This document shows positions 8,916-18,280 of a DNA stretch of 64,000 nucleotides, piece by piece. The position numbers and the translations under genes were made by a program. Within the stretch, counting starts at the first letter, position 1. The number at the start of each line of letters is the position of its first letter. The DNA comes from Pelagibius sp040217155. Its GTDB lineage: Bacteria > Pseudomonadota > Alphaproteobacteria > Kiloniellales > Kiloniellaceae. The stretch lies in NCBI GenBank assembly GCA_040217155.1, contig JAVJNS010000007.1:146282-210281 (forward strand). The letters run 5' to 3'. Under the pieces are notes generated by a model. It saw only the letters and a list, made by a program, of their open reading frames with translations. It had not been told where the DNA came from and did not search any database.

Positions 8916-9761
8916 ATGAAGCTGCTGCGCTATGGGGCCGTTGGCCAGGAAAAGCCCGGCGCGATCGACCGCAAGGGCACGATCCGCGATCTTTCAGGCC
9001 AGATCGACGATTTGGCCGGGGCCGCCCTGCTGCCGGAATCGCTTGAAAAACTGAAGGCTCTCGACCTCGAGACCCTGCCCGCGGTCGAAGGCTCGCCGCG
9101 AATCGGCCCCTGCGCCGGGGCGGTCGGCAAGTTCATCGCCATCGGCCTCAACTATGCCGACCACGCCAAGGAATCCGGCGTCGACGTACCCAAGGAGCCG
9201 GTCATCTTCACCAAGGCGACCAGCAGCATCTGCGGGCCCAACGACACTGTGAAAATTCCACGCGGCTCGCAGAAGTGCGACTGGGAGGTCGAACTGGCTT
9301 GCGTCATCGGCACGCCCGGCGTCTACATCAACGAGGCCGACGCCCTGTCTCACGTCGCCGGTTACTGCGTCGTCAACGATGTCTCGGAGCGCAGCTTCCA
9401 GTTGGAAGGCACCGGCCAATGGGTGAAGGGCAAGAGCGCCGATACTTTCGGCCCGGTCGGCCCCTGGCTGGTCACCCCCGACGAGGTTCCGGATCCGCAA
9501 AACCTGCACCTCTGGCTGGAGGTCAACGGCCACCGCTACCAGGACGGCAGCACCAAGACCATGGTCTTCGCCATGGCCCACCTGGTCAGCTACGTCAGCC
9601 GCTTCATGAGCCTGCAGAGCGGCGACATCATCACCACCGGCACGCCGCCGGGCGTCGGCATGGGCCAGAAACCGCCGACCTATCTGAAGCCGGGCGACAC
9701 CATGACGCTCAGCATCGAGGGCCTCGGCGAACAGCGTCAGCACGTGGTCGCCGCCGACTGA
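8916..9761 (+). CDS. Fumarylacetoacetate hydrolase-family protein
   Basis: A 281-residue protein with an FAH C-terminal domain from about residue 70. The metal-site acids are in KCDWEVELACVIG (ExE pattern), and IAIGLNYADHAKES, NDVSERSFQ, DTFGPVGPWL and GDIITTGTPPGVG are standard family blocks. FAH-family members hydrolyse C-C bonds, decarboxylate, or dehydrate 2-keto-3-deoxy sugar acids. Between two dehydrogenases next to sugar-acid genes, a role on a 2-keto-3-deoxy acid is the best guess. Strong RBS (AAGGGGAGAAG) before the ATG. Confidence 0.88.
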   Translation: MKLLRYGAVGQEKPGAIDRKGTIRDLSGQIDDLAGAALLPESLEKLKALDLETLPAVEGSPRIGPCAGAVGKFIAIGLNYADHAKESGVDVPKEPVIFTKATSSICGPNDTVKIPRGSQKCDWEVELACVIGTPGVYINEADALSHVAGYCVVNDVSERSFQLEGTGQWVKGKSADTFGPVGPWLVTPDEVPDPQNLHLWLEVNGHRYQDGSTKTMVFAMAHLVSYVSRFMSLQSGDIITTGTPPGVGMGQKPPTYLKPGDTMTLSIEGLGEQRQHVVAAD

Positions 9762-9797
9762 TCTCGGCTACCGGACCAGACAACAGGGAGACTCGTT

Positions 9798-10781
9798 TTG
9801 AGCACCAGTAAGCAGCGCGTCGGATTCATCGGTGTCGGACTGATGGGTCACGGCATGGCCAAAAACGTCGTCGAGAAGGGCTATCCCCTGTCGATCATGG
9901 GGCACCGCAACCGCAAACCGGTGAACGATCTGCTCAAGCGCGGCGCCAAGGAGGCCAAGAGCCCCGCCGAGATGGCCAGGAACAGCGACGTCATCTTCCT
10001 CTGCGTCACCTCTTCGGTGCAGGTGGAGGACCTGATCCGCCGCAAGGACGGCATCAAGGCCGGCGCCCACAAGGGCCTGATTATCGTCGACTGTTCGACC
10101 GCCGATCCCAACTCGACCATTGAACTCGCGGCCGAACTGGCACCGGTGGGGGTGCGCCTCATCGACGCGCCGCTCGGGCGCTCGCCCAAAGAGGCCGAAC
10201 TCGGCCTGCTCAACACCTTCATCGGCGCCGACGCCAAGACCATGAAGGAAATCCGGCCGCTGATCGAAACCTGGGCCGAAAACATCATTCATGTCGGCCC
10301 CGTCGGCGCCGGCCACAAGATGAAGCTGGTCAACAATTTCGTCGCCATGAGTTATGTGGCGATCTATGCCGAGGCCTTCACCGCGGCGCAGAAGACCGGG
10401 GTACCGCTGGACAAGTTTCACGAGGTGATCTCCGCCGGCGGCCTCAACAGCGGCATGTTCCAGAACGTCAGCAAGTGGGTGATTGGCGGCGATCCCAAGG
10501 CGCACGAATTCACCATCGCCAACTGCCACAAGGACGTCCGGTATTTCAACCAGCTGGCGGACGCCGAGATGCTGACCACCACGGTGGCCAGCGCGGTAAA
10601 GCAGACCTACACCATGGCAATGGCGATGGGCCGTGGCGACCGCAACATGCCGATGCTCTGTGACGCGGTCGCCAACTTCAACGGTGTAACGCTTCAACAG
10701 AGTCCCAAGGGCGCGAAGAAGTCCGCCAAGAAAACTGCGAAGAAGACGGCCGCAAAAAAGAAAGCGAAGAAGGCGAAATAG
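9798..10781 (+). CDS. 3-hydroxyisobutyrate/tartronate-semialdehyde reductase-family enzyme with lysine-rich tail
   Basis: A 327-residue beta-hydroxyacid dehydrogenase. The N-terminus has FIGVGLMGHGMAKN; DCSTADPNST and GPVGAGHKMKLVNNF, which includes the catalytic Lys, follow. It starts at TTG (9798), supported by CAGGGAG 7 bases upstream and by placement of the Rossmann fold at residue 8. After residue about 300 the enzyme fold ends and a tail of about 23 residues is almost entirely Lys and Ala with some Ser/Thr, in a KKxAKK pattern like the C-termini of histone H1-like bacterial proteins. That tail is not part of the catalytic family. Last gene of the operon; convergent with the SMP-30 gene. 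Confidence 0.88.
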   Translation: MSTSKQRVGFIGVGLMGHGMAKNVVEKGYPLSIMGHRNRKPVNDLLKRGAKEAKSPAEMARNSDVIFLCVTSSVQVEDLIRRKDGIKAGAHKGLIIVDCSTADPNSTIELAAELAPVGVRLIDAPLGRSPKEAELGLLNTFIGADAKTMKEIRPLIETWAENIIHVGPVGAGHKMKLVNNFVAMSYVAIYAEAFTAAQKTGVPLDKFHEVISAGGLNSGMFQNVSKWVIGGDPKAHEFTIANCHKDVRYFNQLADAEMLTTTVASAVKQTYTMAMAMGRGDRNMPMLCDAVANFNGVTLQQSPKGAKKSAKKTAKKTAAKKKAKKAK

Positions 10782-10863
10782 CTGTCTCATAACAGGAAGC
10801 CACTCCCCGCTCTCTCGCAGCACGGGAAAGAGTCGTGAGCAGGCGCTGCTGCCCGGCAACGGT

Positions 10864-11739
10864 CTATCCGCCGAAGAGGCCCGCCGGCAAGCCCTTGACG
10901 CGAGGGTCGATCTCGAAGAGGCCGCCGGCCAGGGGCTGCTTTTCCAACGCCTCTTCGTCGAGGCCAACAGAGGCCGAGGTAACGAAGAGGCGGTCGAGAT
11001 CGGTGCCGCCGAAGGCGCAGCTGGTCACCTGCGATACCGGCATTTCGATCACCCTGTCGACCTGGCCGTCGGGCTGAAAGCGGGTGATGCGCCAGCCGTT
11101 CCAATGAGCCACCCAGAGACCGCCCTCGGCATCGCAGGTCATGCCGTCGGGATAGCCGTCGCCCTCCGGAATGGTCACGAAGACGCGCTTCTTGGAGAGC
11201 TTACCGCCCGCTGACAGGTCGAAGGCGTAGATCGTCCCTTCGAAGGTATCGGCGTGATACAGCGTGGTCCCGTCAGGGCTGAAGGCCGGGCCATTGGTGA
11301 CCACGTAGCCTTTGTCCATCCGGTGCCAATCGAGGTCGGGATCCAGGCGGTAGAGAGACCCGCTGGCCTCGCGTTCGTTGTCGTCCATGGTACCGGCCCA
11401 AATGCGCCCCGCGGCGTCGGCCTTGGCATCGTTGAAGCGGTTCTCGGGGTAGTCAGGTTCCGGCTGGCCGATCACTTGCGGCGCCATGGTGCCCGGCGTC
11501 AGAAAGGCGAAGCCGCGCTCCTTGAACCCCGCGACCAAGCCTTCGCCGCCGGCGCGCTCGATCACCCAGCCGATCGGTTCCGGCATGACCCAGGACGTCT
11601 TGTCGCCGTCTTCGGGCCGGAAGCGGTGCAGGGCCGGCGCCTTGATATCGACCCAATAGAGCGCCGCTTCGCGCGATGACCACAGCGGCCCCTCGCCCAA
11701 CACGGCGGACGCGGGCCAGATACAGTCAACCTCCGACAT
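10864..11739 (-). CDS. SMP-30/gluconolactonase-family lactonase
   Basis: A 291-residue six-bladed beta-propeller of the SMP-30/gluconolactonase/LRE family, hydrolysing sugar lactones with a divalent metal. The metal ligands appear in order: Glu in LGEGPLWSSREAALYWVDI, Asn in VVTNGPAFSPDG and Asp in YPDGMTCDAEGGLW. Start at 11739 follows AGAGAGCC; the track-longest start adds 13 implausible residues. In this setting it would open the lactone formed by a sugar dehydrogenase and feed the acid to the dehydratase, as in oxidative arabinose/xylose/fucose pathways (inference). Confidence 0.88.
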   Translation of the reverse strand: MSEVDCIWPASAVLGEGPLWSSREAALYWVDIKAPALHRFRPEDGDKTSWVMPEPIGWVIERAGGEGLVAGFKERGFAFLTPGTMAPQVIGQPEPDYPENRFNDAKADAAGRIWAGTMDDNEREASGSLYRLDPDLDWHRMDKGYVVTNGPAFSPDGTTLYHADTFEGTIYAFDLSAGGKLSKKRVFVTIPEGDGYPDGMTCDAEGGLWVAHWNGWRITRFQPDGQVDRVIEMPVSQVTSCAFGGTDLDRLFVTSASVGLDEEALEKQPLAGGLFEIDPRVKGLPAGLFGG

Positions 11740-11840
11740 TGGCTCTCTCTGAATGCCGTTTGCTCGGAGGCGCAGCATAAGGGTTTCGACGCATGATCAA
11801 AACCATCATCTGAACCGGCAGCGTGGCGGAACGCCGTGCA

Positions 11841-13439
11841 TCAAACTAGGTAGCGCTGCTTGTAGTAAGCGTCGAAGCGCGCGGCGTCCCGATCGACTGC
11901 CGTCAGATAGTGCAGCACGTCGTCGGCGGCGCGCAGGCCGGAGATGTAGGCGCCATGCACCGCAAGGGGCTGGTATTTCCGGTCGTAAGCGGAGGCCACC
12001 GCCTCTCCGGCCCAGAACAGAGGCAGGGTGTCGCGCGGATCTTTCAGCGCCTCGCGGGCCTCCTTGGCGAGCATCCGGTCTCCACGGCGCTGCACATAGG
12101 CGAGATAGGAATTGCCGCCCTTGGCGAAAGGATCGCGTGACCAGTCGGCGCGCAGGAAATTCGGCTTGAACTTGCCGCCGACCGTCTTGCCGGCGAGCAC
12201 GGCTTTCTGTGTCCAGGTCCGGCCACGGCCATAGACCTTGCCGAGCGCCTCGAAGACATGCGCCACCGCCTCCTCGTCGCTCATGCCCGCGATCTGGTCA
12301 TGGTCCTGGTTCATCAGCAGGCCGGTCAGCACGTGCGGGCCGAGATGCTCCTTGGGAAAGGAGGAGAAGAAGGTGCGCGCCTTGCCGAGCGGATTGCTCA
12401 GCACGGTCATATGGCCGGAAGATTCGCCGTTGTCGTCGATCCAGATCCGTTCCTTGAACTCCAGGCTGAATTTGGTGATGGCCCCCATGCGCACCAGTTC
12501 CAGGGCCTCACGCTTGCGGGCCGTCAGCAGGGAACCGAAAATAGCGTCGCCCTCGCCGCTGTCGGGATTCAGCATGCCGGCGGAGAACGTGCAAAGAGCA
12601 CTGCGTCCGCTGTAGGTCTGGCCGCTTTGCGTGGTGACTACCACCTTGCCGTCGCTGCTGCGCGCCACCTGCACCACCTTGCGCGCCGTGGAGCCCGCAC
12701 GGCTCTTTTCGAGCTTGCCGCCCGCCGCCTTGAATTCGTCGGCGATCTTCGCCGGCAGCGAATCGTAACCGCAAAGACCGAAGGGCTTAGCGTCGTCGTG
12801 CTCCATGCGCAGTTCCTTACGCTCCATAAGCTGATCGACGATGGCATCGGTCTTCAGCCCGGCAATGGAGATCTCGTCCAATGGGCCGGGCGTGTGGGCC
12901 GAGAGGGTATAGCTCAGCAACGCCAATCCACGCGCCGACATCGCGTTCCTGCGGGCATAGCGCTCAACGAAGGTCGCGGCGGTCATGTCGGCGCTGGTCT
13001 CGGAATCGAACTCCTGGATTTCTCCCAAGGCCGCGGGCAGGTCCCAGAATTCTGGCTGCACGATGACCTCGGCCAGCATCTTGGTCCGCGCCCAGGGGCT
13101 GAAATACATGCGGTTGCGCGGGATCTTCAGGACCCCCATGCCGCACTTGTGGAGCGGCGAAGCGGAGAATCCGTGCTTGCGCACCTCACGCCAGAATTCG
13201 AGGTATCGGTCCTGCTCGGCAACATGGATGTATTCGGCGCCGGCTTCGACGGGAACGGGCTTGCCACTTTTCCTGACGAAATCGCGCACCGACTTGATGC
13301 GCCCGCCGATGCGGTCGGAGCCTTCCAGCAGCAGCACCGTCAGGCCCGCCTGTTGGAGGTTTCGTGCCGCCGTGACGCCGCTGATGCCGGCGCCCAAGAC
13401 GATACAATCGTACAGAGTGTCAGAAAGCGATGTCGGCAT
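11841..13439 (-). CDS. FAD-dependent amine oxidase
   Basis: A 532-residue flavoprotein of the monoamine oxidase family. The N-terminal dinucleotide fold is clear (IVLGAGISGVTAARNL, then LLEGSDRIGGR), followed by VEAGAEYIHV and, near the C-terminus, LFWAGEAVASAYDR plus VHGAYISGLRAA, the second FAD-contacting block. It would oxidise an amine to an imine with FAD. Substrate unknown. No signal peptide. A good RBS (GGGAGGC) precedes the ATG. Divergent from the aldose epimerase gene. Confidence 0.87.
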   Translation of the reverse strand: MPTSLSDTLYDCIVLGAGISGVTAARNLQQAGLTVLLLEGSDRIGGRIKSVRDFVRKSGKPVPVEAGAEYIHVAEQDRYLEFWREVRKHGFSASPLHKCGMGVLKIPRNRMYFSPWARTKMLAEVIVQPEFWDLPAALGEIQEFDSETSADMTAATFVERYARRNAMSARGLALLSYTLSAHTPGPLDEISIAGLKTDAIVDQLMERKELRMEHDDAKPFGLCGYDSLPAKIADEFKAAGGKLEKSRAGSTARKVVQVARSSDGKVVVTTQSGQTYSGRSALCTFSAGMLNPDSGEGDAIFGSLLTARKREALELVRMGAITKFSLEFKERIWIDDNGESSGHMTVLSNPLGKARTFFSSFPKEHLGPHVLTGLLMNQDHDQIAGMSDEEAVAHVFEALGKVYGRGRTWTQKAVLAGKTVGGKFKPNFLRADWSRDPFAKGGNSYLAYVQRRGDRMLAKEAREALKDPRDTLPLFWAGEAVASAYDRKYQPLAVHGAYISGLRAADDVLHYLTAVDRDAARFDAYYKQRYLV

Positions 13440-13756
13440 CTCTCAGCCTCCCTTGGTCAGGATCGCCCGCGCGCATCGCGGCAATCCTCAGTGCGCCAGT
13501 AAGTTCGGGCCTACCTGAATGGGAAAACGTCGCGCCGTTACTGGCGAACGGAAAGCAGCCGCAGCGACAGCCCGACCGGCTGCCAAGCCAGCAAGACTAC
13601 GCTTCTCCGCAACGGATATCCATTGCCACCCTGTGACTATTCGGGGGAAGCCGGCCGCCGAGAGAGGTATCCCGAAGTGGCCATCACCCAATCTATGCCC
13701 ATAGAATGCGTGGCAGAGACGACGGCGGCCGTTCCGTCGCTGGGAGACCGCATCCT
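13440..13756. promoter_or_regulatory. Divergent intergenic region
   Basis: A 317-bp gap between the leftward amine oxidase and the rightward epimerase. Open frames cross it, but they are Ala/Arg/Pro-rich, lack ribosome sites and overlap on both strands, so I read none as a gene. Promoters for both flanking genes should lie here; no reliable -35/-10 pair or operator was identified. Confidence 0.35.
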
Positions 13757-14686
13757 ATGGAAAGCCCGCTTGACCCGCCCCAGTTCACCGGTGTCGACCG
13801 CTTGAAGATCACCGATGGGACTGCCGAACTCGAAGTGACGCCGGCAGGCGGCTGCATCACGGCTTTTCGCTGGCCACGCGAGGGCCAGACAATCGACTGG
13901 CTGCGGCCGGCGCCGCCGGGTGCGGCCTTCGGCCCGGGCGACACCGGTTGCTTTCCCTTGCTGCCTTATTCCAACCGCATCCGCGACGGCCGCTATACTT
14001 TTCAGGGACGACACTACCGGCTGACGAGGAACTTCGCCCCGGCGCCGCACTCAATCCATGGGCATGGATGGAAAGCGCCATGGCAGGTCGCCGATGCCGC
14101 GGAAGGTCATCTGGTCCTGCGCTACGACCACGGGGCCGACGACTGGCCGTCCGCTTATCGGGCCGAACAGCGGTTCGACCTCGCGGGCGGAGCGCTGCGG
14201 GTCACACTCACACTCACCAACACAGGCGCCGCCGCCATGCCGGCAGGGCTCGGCTTGCACCCCTACTTTCCGCGCACGCCGCTCTGCCGCCTCACCGCCG
14301 GGGTCCGGGAGATGTGGGCCGCAGACGGCGAGGTCATGCCGACCCGCCTGGTTCCACCTTCACCTGGCGCCAATCCTGCGCAGGGGATGCTTCCAGAACG
14401 TGCCGCGCTCGACAATTGTTTCACGGGGTTCTCCGGCCAGGCGGTGATCGACTGGCCGGAGCGCGCCGCCAGCCTGACCGTTGCAGCCGATGCGACCCTC
14501 GGCTTCCTGGTGGTCTTCACACCGCCGGGCGCGGATTTTTTCTGCGTCGAGCCGGTGAGCCACGGGACCGACGCCATAAACCGCGCCGCGCCCGACCAGC
14601 CCGACAGCGGCATGAGCGTGCTGAAACCAACTGAATGTTTCGTCTCCAGCATCCTCTTCACGCCCCGTCTCAACGGCGCCGTATGA
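13757..14686 (+). CDS. Aldose 1-epimerase (mutarotase) family protein
   Basis: A 309-residue galactose-mutarotase-like protein. The two catalytic histidines are visible in HSIHGHGW and LGLHPYFPRTP, and the catalytic Glu in FFCVEPVSHGTDA. It would interconvert sugar anomers. Start at 13757, preceded by GGGAG; the upstream in-frame codons lack similarity. The stop overlaps the ATG of the membrane-protein gene by 4 bp (ATGA), so the two are coupled and the membrane protein may handle a sugar-derived compound. Confidence 0.87.
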   Translation: MESPLDPPQFTGVDRLKITDGTAELEVTPAGGCITAFRWPREGQTIDWLRPAPPGAAFGPGDTGCFPLLPYSNRIRDGRYTFQGRHYRLTRNFAPAPHSIHGHGWKAPWQVADAAEGHLVLRYDHGADDWPSAYRAEQRFDLAGGALRVTLTLTNTGAAAMPAGLGLHPYFPRTPLCRLTAGVREMWAADGEVMPTRLVPPSPGANPAQGMLPERAALDNCFTGFSGQAVIDWPERAASLTVAADATLGFLVVFTPPGADFFCVEPVSHGTDAINRAAPDQPDSGMSVLKPTECFVSSILFTPRLNGAV

Positions 14687-16188
14687 GCGCAAAAGCCAAA
14701 GCTTTCGACAGCACGGCAGGACCAAAGACCGGCGGGGCTGGCCTCAGCAGGCCGACGGCCCGGCCCGACCTGGTGCTCGGGCCGTGGCTGGTGGCGCTGA
14801 TGGGCAGCGAGCTGCTGGTACTCTTCGCCAATACTGCGGCCGCCGGGCTGGCCACGCAGATCCTGTTGCTGGGCGTCCCGGTCATCGCCTGGCGGCGCCT
14901 GCGTCTGCGCGAGGGCTACCTGCTGGGGATCTGCCTCGCCCTGCTCACCCTCGCGTGGCTCTTCGATCCCGATCCGCAAGCTTTGGCGCTCCGCGGTCTC
15001 GACCGCGCCGGCTTCCTGGCTGCCTTCATCCTGCTCATGGGCCTACTGCGCGAGGGGGGCATTACCTCGCCTTCCGTCCTGCAGTGCGGCACCTACGTGA
15101 CGCAACAACCGCCGCAATGGCGCTTCCTCGCCGTATTCATGGGCAGCCATTTCTTCTCGGTGCTGATCAATCTCGGCTCCTTGAGCCTGCTGGCGCCGAT
15201 CATCCAGCGCGGCGTACGCGGCGACAGCCTGCAGCGCGAGGACCTGGACGAGATCGCCCTGGTGCGCGAGCGCCGGCAGCTCACCGCCCTGCTGCGCGGC
15301 TTCGCCTGGTTCCTTGTCTGGGCGCCGACGGCGGTCACGCAGGCGATCCTGCCGACGCTGATCCCCGGCGTCGATACGGGCCGCCTGCTGGCGACCGGCC
15401 TCGCCGTCGCCTTTCTCATGCTGGTCGTCAGCTGGGCCGAGGATGCGCTGCGCTGGTGGCCGCTGCGCCGGCGCCTGCGCTCCAGCGGGCGGCTGCCGCA
15501 ACGTCAACACCTGCCGCTGCCGAGCGGCGCCCTGCTGCGGCTCGGGGCAGTCAGTGCCCTGCTGTTCGGGCTCACCTTGCTGTTCACCAAGCTGGGACAG
15601 GTGCTGCTGGTCGGCGGCGTCATGCTGGCCGCACCTGTCGTATTGCTGGTCTGGGTGACGCTGCAGCAGCAGGCGTCCGGCGCCGGCCGGATGGCCGGAA
15701 CGCTACGGCACCTTGGCGGCGTCGCCGCCATTGGCCTGCCCTCCTTCGTGCGCGAAGCCGTGTCGCTCGGCGCGGCCGGTTTCATCGGCACCCTCGCTGC
15801 CGCTCTGGTTCCGACCGGCGACGTCGCGGCCGCCCTTTCGCTCGAAACCATGCCCCCCTGGATTTTCCTCTCGCTGCTTTCTCTCCTGGTGTGGCTCGGC
15901 GGCCAGGTGGCGCTCAGCCCCATCACCATGGCGGTCTTCCTGGGCAGCCTGGTCGTCGAGTTAGGGACCCTGCCCGTGGATGCCACCCTGGTCGTGCTGG
16001 CCATTGCCGCCGGAACCGCCATCTGCACGACAGGGGCGCCCTTCGCCTCGGGGACCCTGATGTTGGCGCGCGCCTCGGGGTACAGCGGAGTCGACTTGGC
16101 GTGGCGCTGGAATCTGGCCTACACCCTGGTTTCCATGGCGGTGCTGGCCTGCGTCTATGGACTGCTGACCTCGGATCTTTCCATGTAG
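14683..16188 (+). CDS. Multi-spanning inner-membrane protein, possible transporter
   Basis: A 501-residue hydrophobic protein with about 11-12 predicted membrane segments in two halves, separated by a basic cytoplasmic stretch near residues 180-200 and 240-265. The repeated architecture recalls ion-transporter-superfamily permeases, but I do not recognise a family motif. It begins within the stop codon of the epimerase gene and is 205 bp upstream of an SLC13 permease. Transport function is inference from topology only. Confidence 0.72.
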   Translation: MSAKAKAFDSTAGPKTGGAGLSRPTARPDLVLGPWLVALMGSELLVLFANTAAAGLATQILLLGVPVIAWRRLRLREGYLLGICLALLTLAWLFDPDPQALALRGLDRAGFLAAFILLMGLLREGGITSPSVLQCGTYVTQQPPQWRFLAVFMGSHFFSVLINLGSLSLLAPIIQRGVRGDSLQREDLDEIALVRERRQLTALLRGFAWFLVWAPTAVTQAILPTLIPGVDTGRLLATGLAVAFLMLVVSWAEDALRWWPLRRRLRSSGRLPQRQHLPLPSGALLRLGAVSALLFGLTLLFTKLGQVLLVGGVMLAAPVVLLVWVTLQQQASGAGRMAGTLRHLGGVAAIGLPSFVREAVSLGAAGFIGTLAAALVPTGDVAAALSLETMPPWIFLSLLSLLVWLGGQVALSPITMAVFLGSLVVELGTLPVDATLVVLAIAAGTAICTTGAPFASGTLMLARASGYSGVDLAWRWNLAYTLVSMAVLACVYGLLTSDLSM

Positions 16189-16393
16189 ACAACTTTTTCG
16201 TGTAGACTGTGGTCAGAATCCGCAGACTTGGCTCAGCTGCTGGGCCAGCAAGCGAACGGTCTTTCGGCAAGAGGGCGTCATGCAAGACGATCAGGTTCCG
16301 CTCTGCGCGACAATCGGGGGCCTTCGTTCCTTCGAAGGCTGGAATAGTCCTGCCGCCCGCCCTCTCAGCCGGCGGCCCGGCTAGCCGCTTCCC

Positions 16394-18280
16394 ATGATCA
16401 GCCCGGATATCATCGCGCCCTTCCAAATGGGCGTTCTCTTCCTGCTGATCGTGGCGGCGCTGGCAGTGCTCGCAACCGAGGCGCTGTCGATTGAACTGAC
16501 CGCGCTGTCCGTCATTGCGCTCCTGCTGATCTTCTTTCATTTTTTCCCGGTGGTCGGCCCCGCGGGCGAGGACCTGCTGGACCTGCGCCACCTGCTCTCA
16601 GGATTTGCCAATCCGGCGCTGATCGCGGTGCTGGCGCTGCTTGTCCTCGGAGAGGGGCTGACGCGCACCGGCGTGCTGGATGAAGCGGCCAATATCGTCA
16701 TCCAGTTCACCAAGCAGAACCGGGTGGTTGCCGTAGCGCTGATGCTGGTCGTGGTGATGGCCTTCAGCGCGGTGCTGAACAACATCCCCGTGGTGGTTCT
16801 CTTCATCCCGATCATGCAGGTGCTCACCCGACGGTTCAGGCAATCGCCGAGCCGCTACATGATGCTGCTCAGCTTTGCCTCGGTCCTGGGTGGCATGACC
16901 ACCTTGATCGGCTCTTCCACCAATCTTCTGGTCTCGTTGGAACTGGCGGATCTTGGCGAAGAACCTTTCGGATTTTTCGATTTCACCGTGCCGGGACTGG
17001 TGCTGGCCAGCTGTGGCCTGCTCTACCTGTTTTTCGTCGCCCCGCGGCTGCTGCCCGACCGTGCCCCGATGGGCGGCGTGGTGGAGGAGCGGAGCCGCCA
17101 CTTCGTCGCCCAGGTCTCGGTCACCCAGGGCTCCCGTCTGGTCGGGATGACGCCCGTCGGCGGTATCTTCCCGGCGCTGAAGGACGTGACGGTGCTGATG
17201 ATCCAGCGCGGCGAGCGCTCCATGGTGCCGCCGTTCGAGGAACTCGCCCTGGCGGCGGGAGACCTGATCATCATCGCCGCCACGCGCCAGGCACTCGGCG
17301 CTCTCGCCAAGGGCGAGCCGGAGCTGCTGCACCCGGAACTCATGGCGGATGCCTTTCGCGGTTCCGAGGAAGATCAAGAGGGGGACGGCCCGGCCGAGCG
17401 TCCGCCCTGGACTGTCAGCGGCCAGGTTGAGGCCGAAGTCATGGTGCGGCCGGATTCGGAAATCGTCGGGCGCACCCTGGAAGAGATCGGCTTTCGCTAC
17501 AAGCACCACTGCGTCGTCCTGGGGATCGAACGCCGCAGCCGCATGCTGCGCGAACGCATCACCCGCATTCCGCTGAAGGACGGCGACGTGCTGCTGATTC
17601 AAGGGCAGCCCGAGGACGTCGACCGGCTGCGCGGCGAACGCAACGTGGTGTTGATGGAGTGGTCGCGCCAGCCCCTGGTGACACCCCAGTACCAGCGCAT
17701 CGCCGCCGGCATTTTCCTGCTGGTGATCGCCGCCTCCGCCAGCGGTTTGGTGCCCATCGCGCTGGCCGCCTTCTGCGGCGCCACCGCGATGATTGCCTCT
17801 GGCATCATTTCCCTGGGCGATGCCCTCAAAGTGCTGGATCGAAAAATCGTGCTGACCATCGCCATGGCACTGGCCCTCGGTTCAGCCATGCAGGAGACCG
17901 GCGGCGCCACATTGCTGGCCGAACTGCTGATGCAAGCCATGGCGGGGGCCACTCCGGGGCAGGTGCTTTCCGCCTTCTTCCTGCTGCTGGCCCTGCTGTC
18001 GAATGTCCTCAGCACCAAGGCGACGGCGGTCCTCTTCACACCGATAGCGGTCGATCTCGCGCATGTCATGGGACTGCCGGTGGAGCCCTTCGCGGTGGCG
18101 GTGATCTTCGCCTCCAACTGCTCCTTCGCCTCGCCCATCGGCTATCAGACCAATTTGGTTGTGATGACTCCCGGCAACTACCGCTTCATGGATTTCGTGC
18201 GCGTCGGCCTGCCGCTGATCTTTCTGGTCTGGGTCGTGTTCACTCTGTTTGCACCCTGGTACTACGGTCTGCCGCTGTAG
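16394..18280 (+). CDS. SLC13-family anion permease with two RCK_C (TrkA-C) domains
   Basis: A 628-residue permease. Two blocks of about five membrane segments each (residues 10-215 and 430-625) flank a soluble part with two TrkA-C-like regions (about 235-305 and 345-420, e.g. PDSEIVGRTLEEIGFRYKHH). The SLC13 signature is present as NNIPVVVLFIPI and GSSTNLLVS. Family members move sulfate, phosphate or dicarboxylates with Na+; the RCK_C domains suggest ligand gating. Its last 41 bp overlap the 3' end of the convergent TerB-MipZ gene. Confidence 0.9.
   Translation: MISPDIIAPFQMGVLFLLIVAALAVLATEALSIELTALSVIALLLIFFHFFPVVGPAGEDLLDLRHLLSGFANPALIAVLALLVLGEGLTRTGVLDEAANIVIQFTKQNRVVAVALMLVVVMAFSAVLNNIPVVVLFIPIMQVLTRRFRQSPSRYMMLLSFASVLGGMTTLIGSSTNLLVSLELADLGEEPFGFFDFTVPGLVLASCGLLYLFFVAPRLLPDRAPMGGVVEERSRHFVAQVSVTQGSRLVGMTPVGGIFPALKDVTVLMIQRGERSMVPPFEELALAAGDLIIIAATRQALGALAKGEPELLHPELMADAFRGSEEDQEGDGPAERPPWTVSGQVEAEVMVRPDSEIVGRTLEEIGFRYKHHCVVLGIERRSRMLRERITRIPLKDGDVLLIQGQPEDVDRLRGERNVVLMEWSRQPLVTPQYQRIAAGIFLLVIAASASGLVPIALAAFCGATAMIASGIISLGDALKVLDRKIVLTIAMALALGSAMQETGGATLLAELLMQAMAGATPGQVLSAFFLLLALLSNVLSTKATAVLFTPIAVDLAHVMGLPVEPFAVAVIFASNCSFASPIGYQTNLVVMTPGNYRFMDFVRVGLPLIFLVWVVFTLFAPWYYGLPL

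Noticed and set aside
12258..13502. 414-codon frame opposite the amine oxidase
   Set aside because: Antisense shadow without family features.
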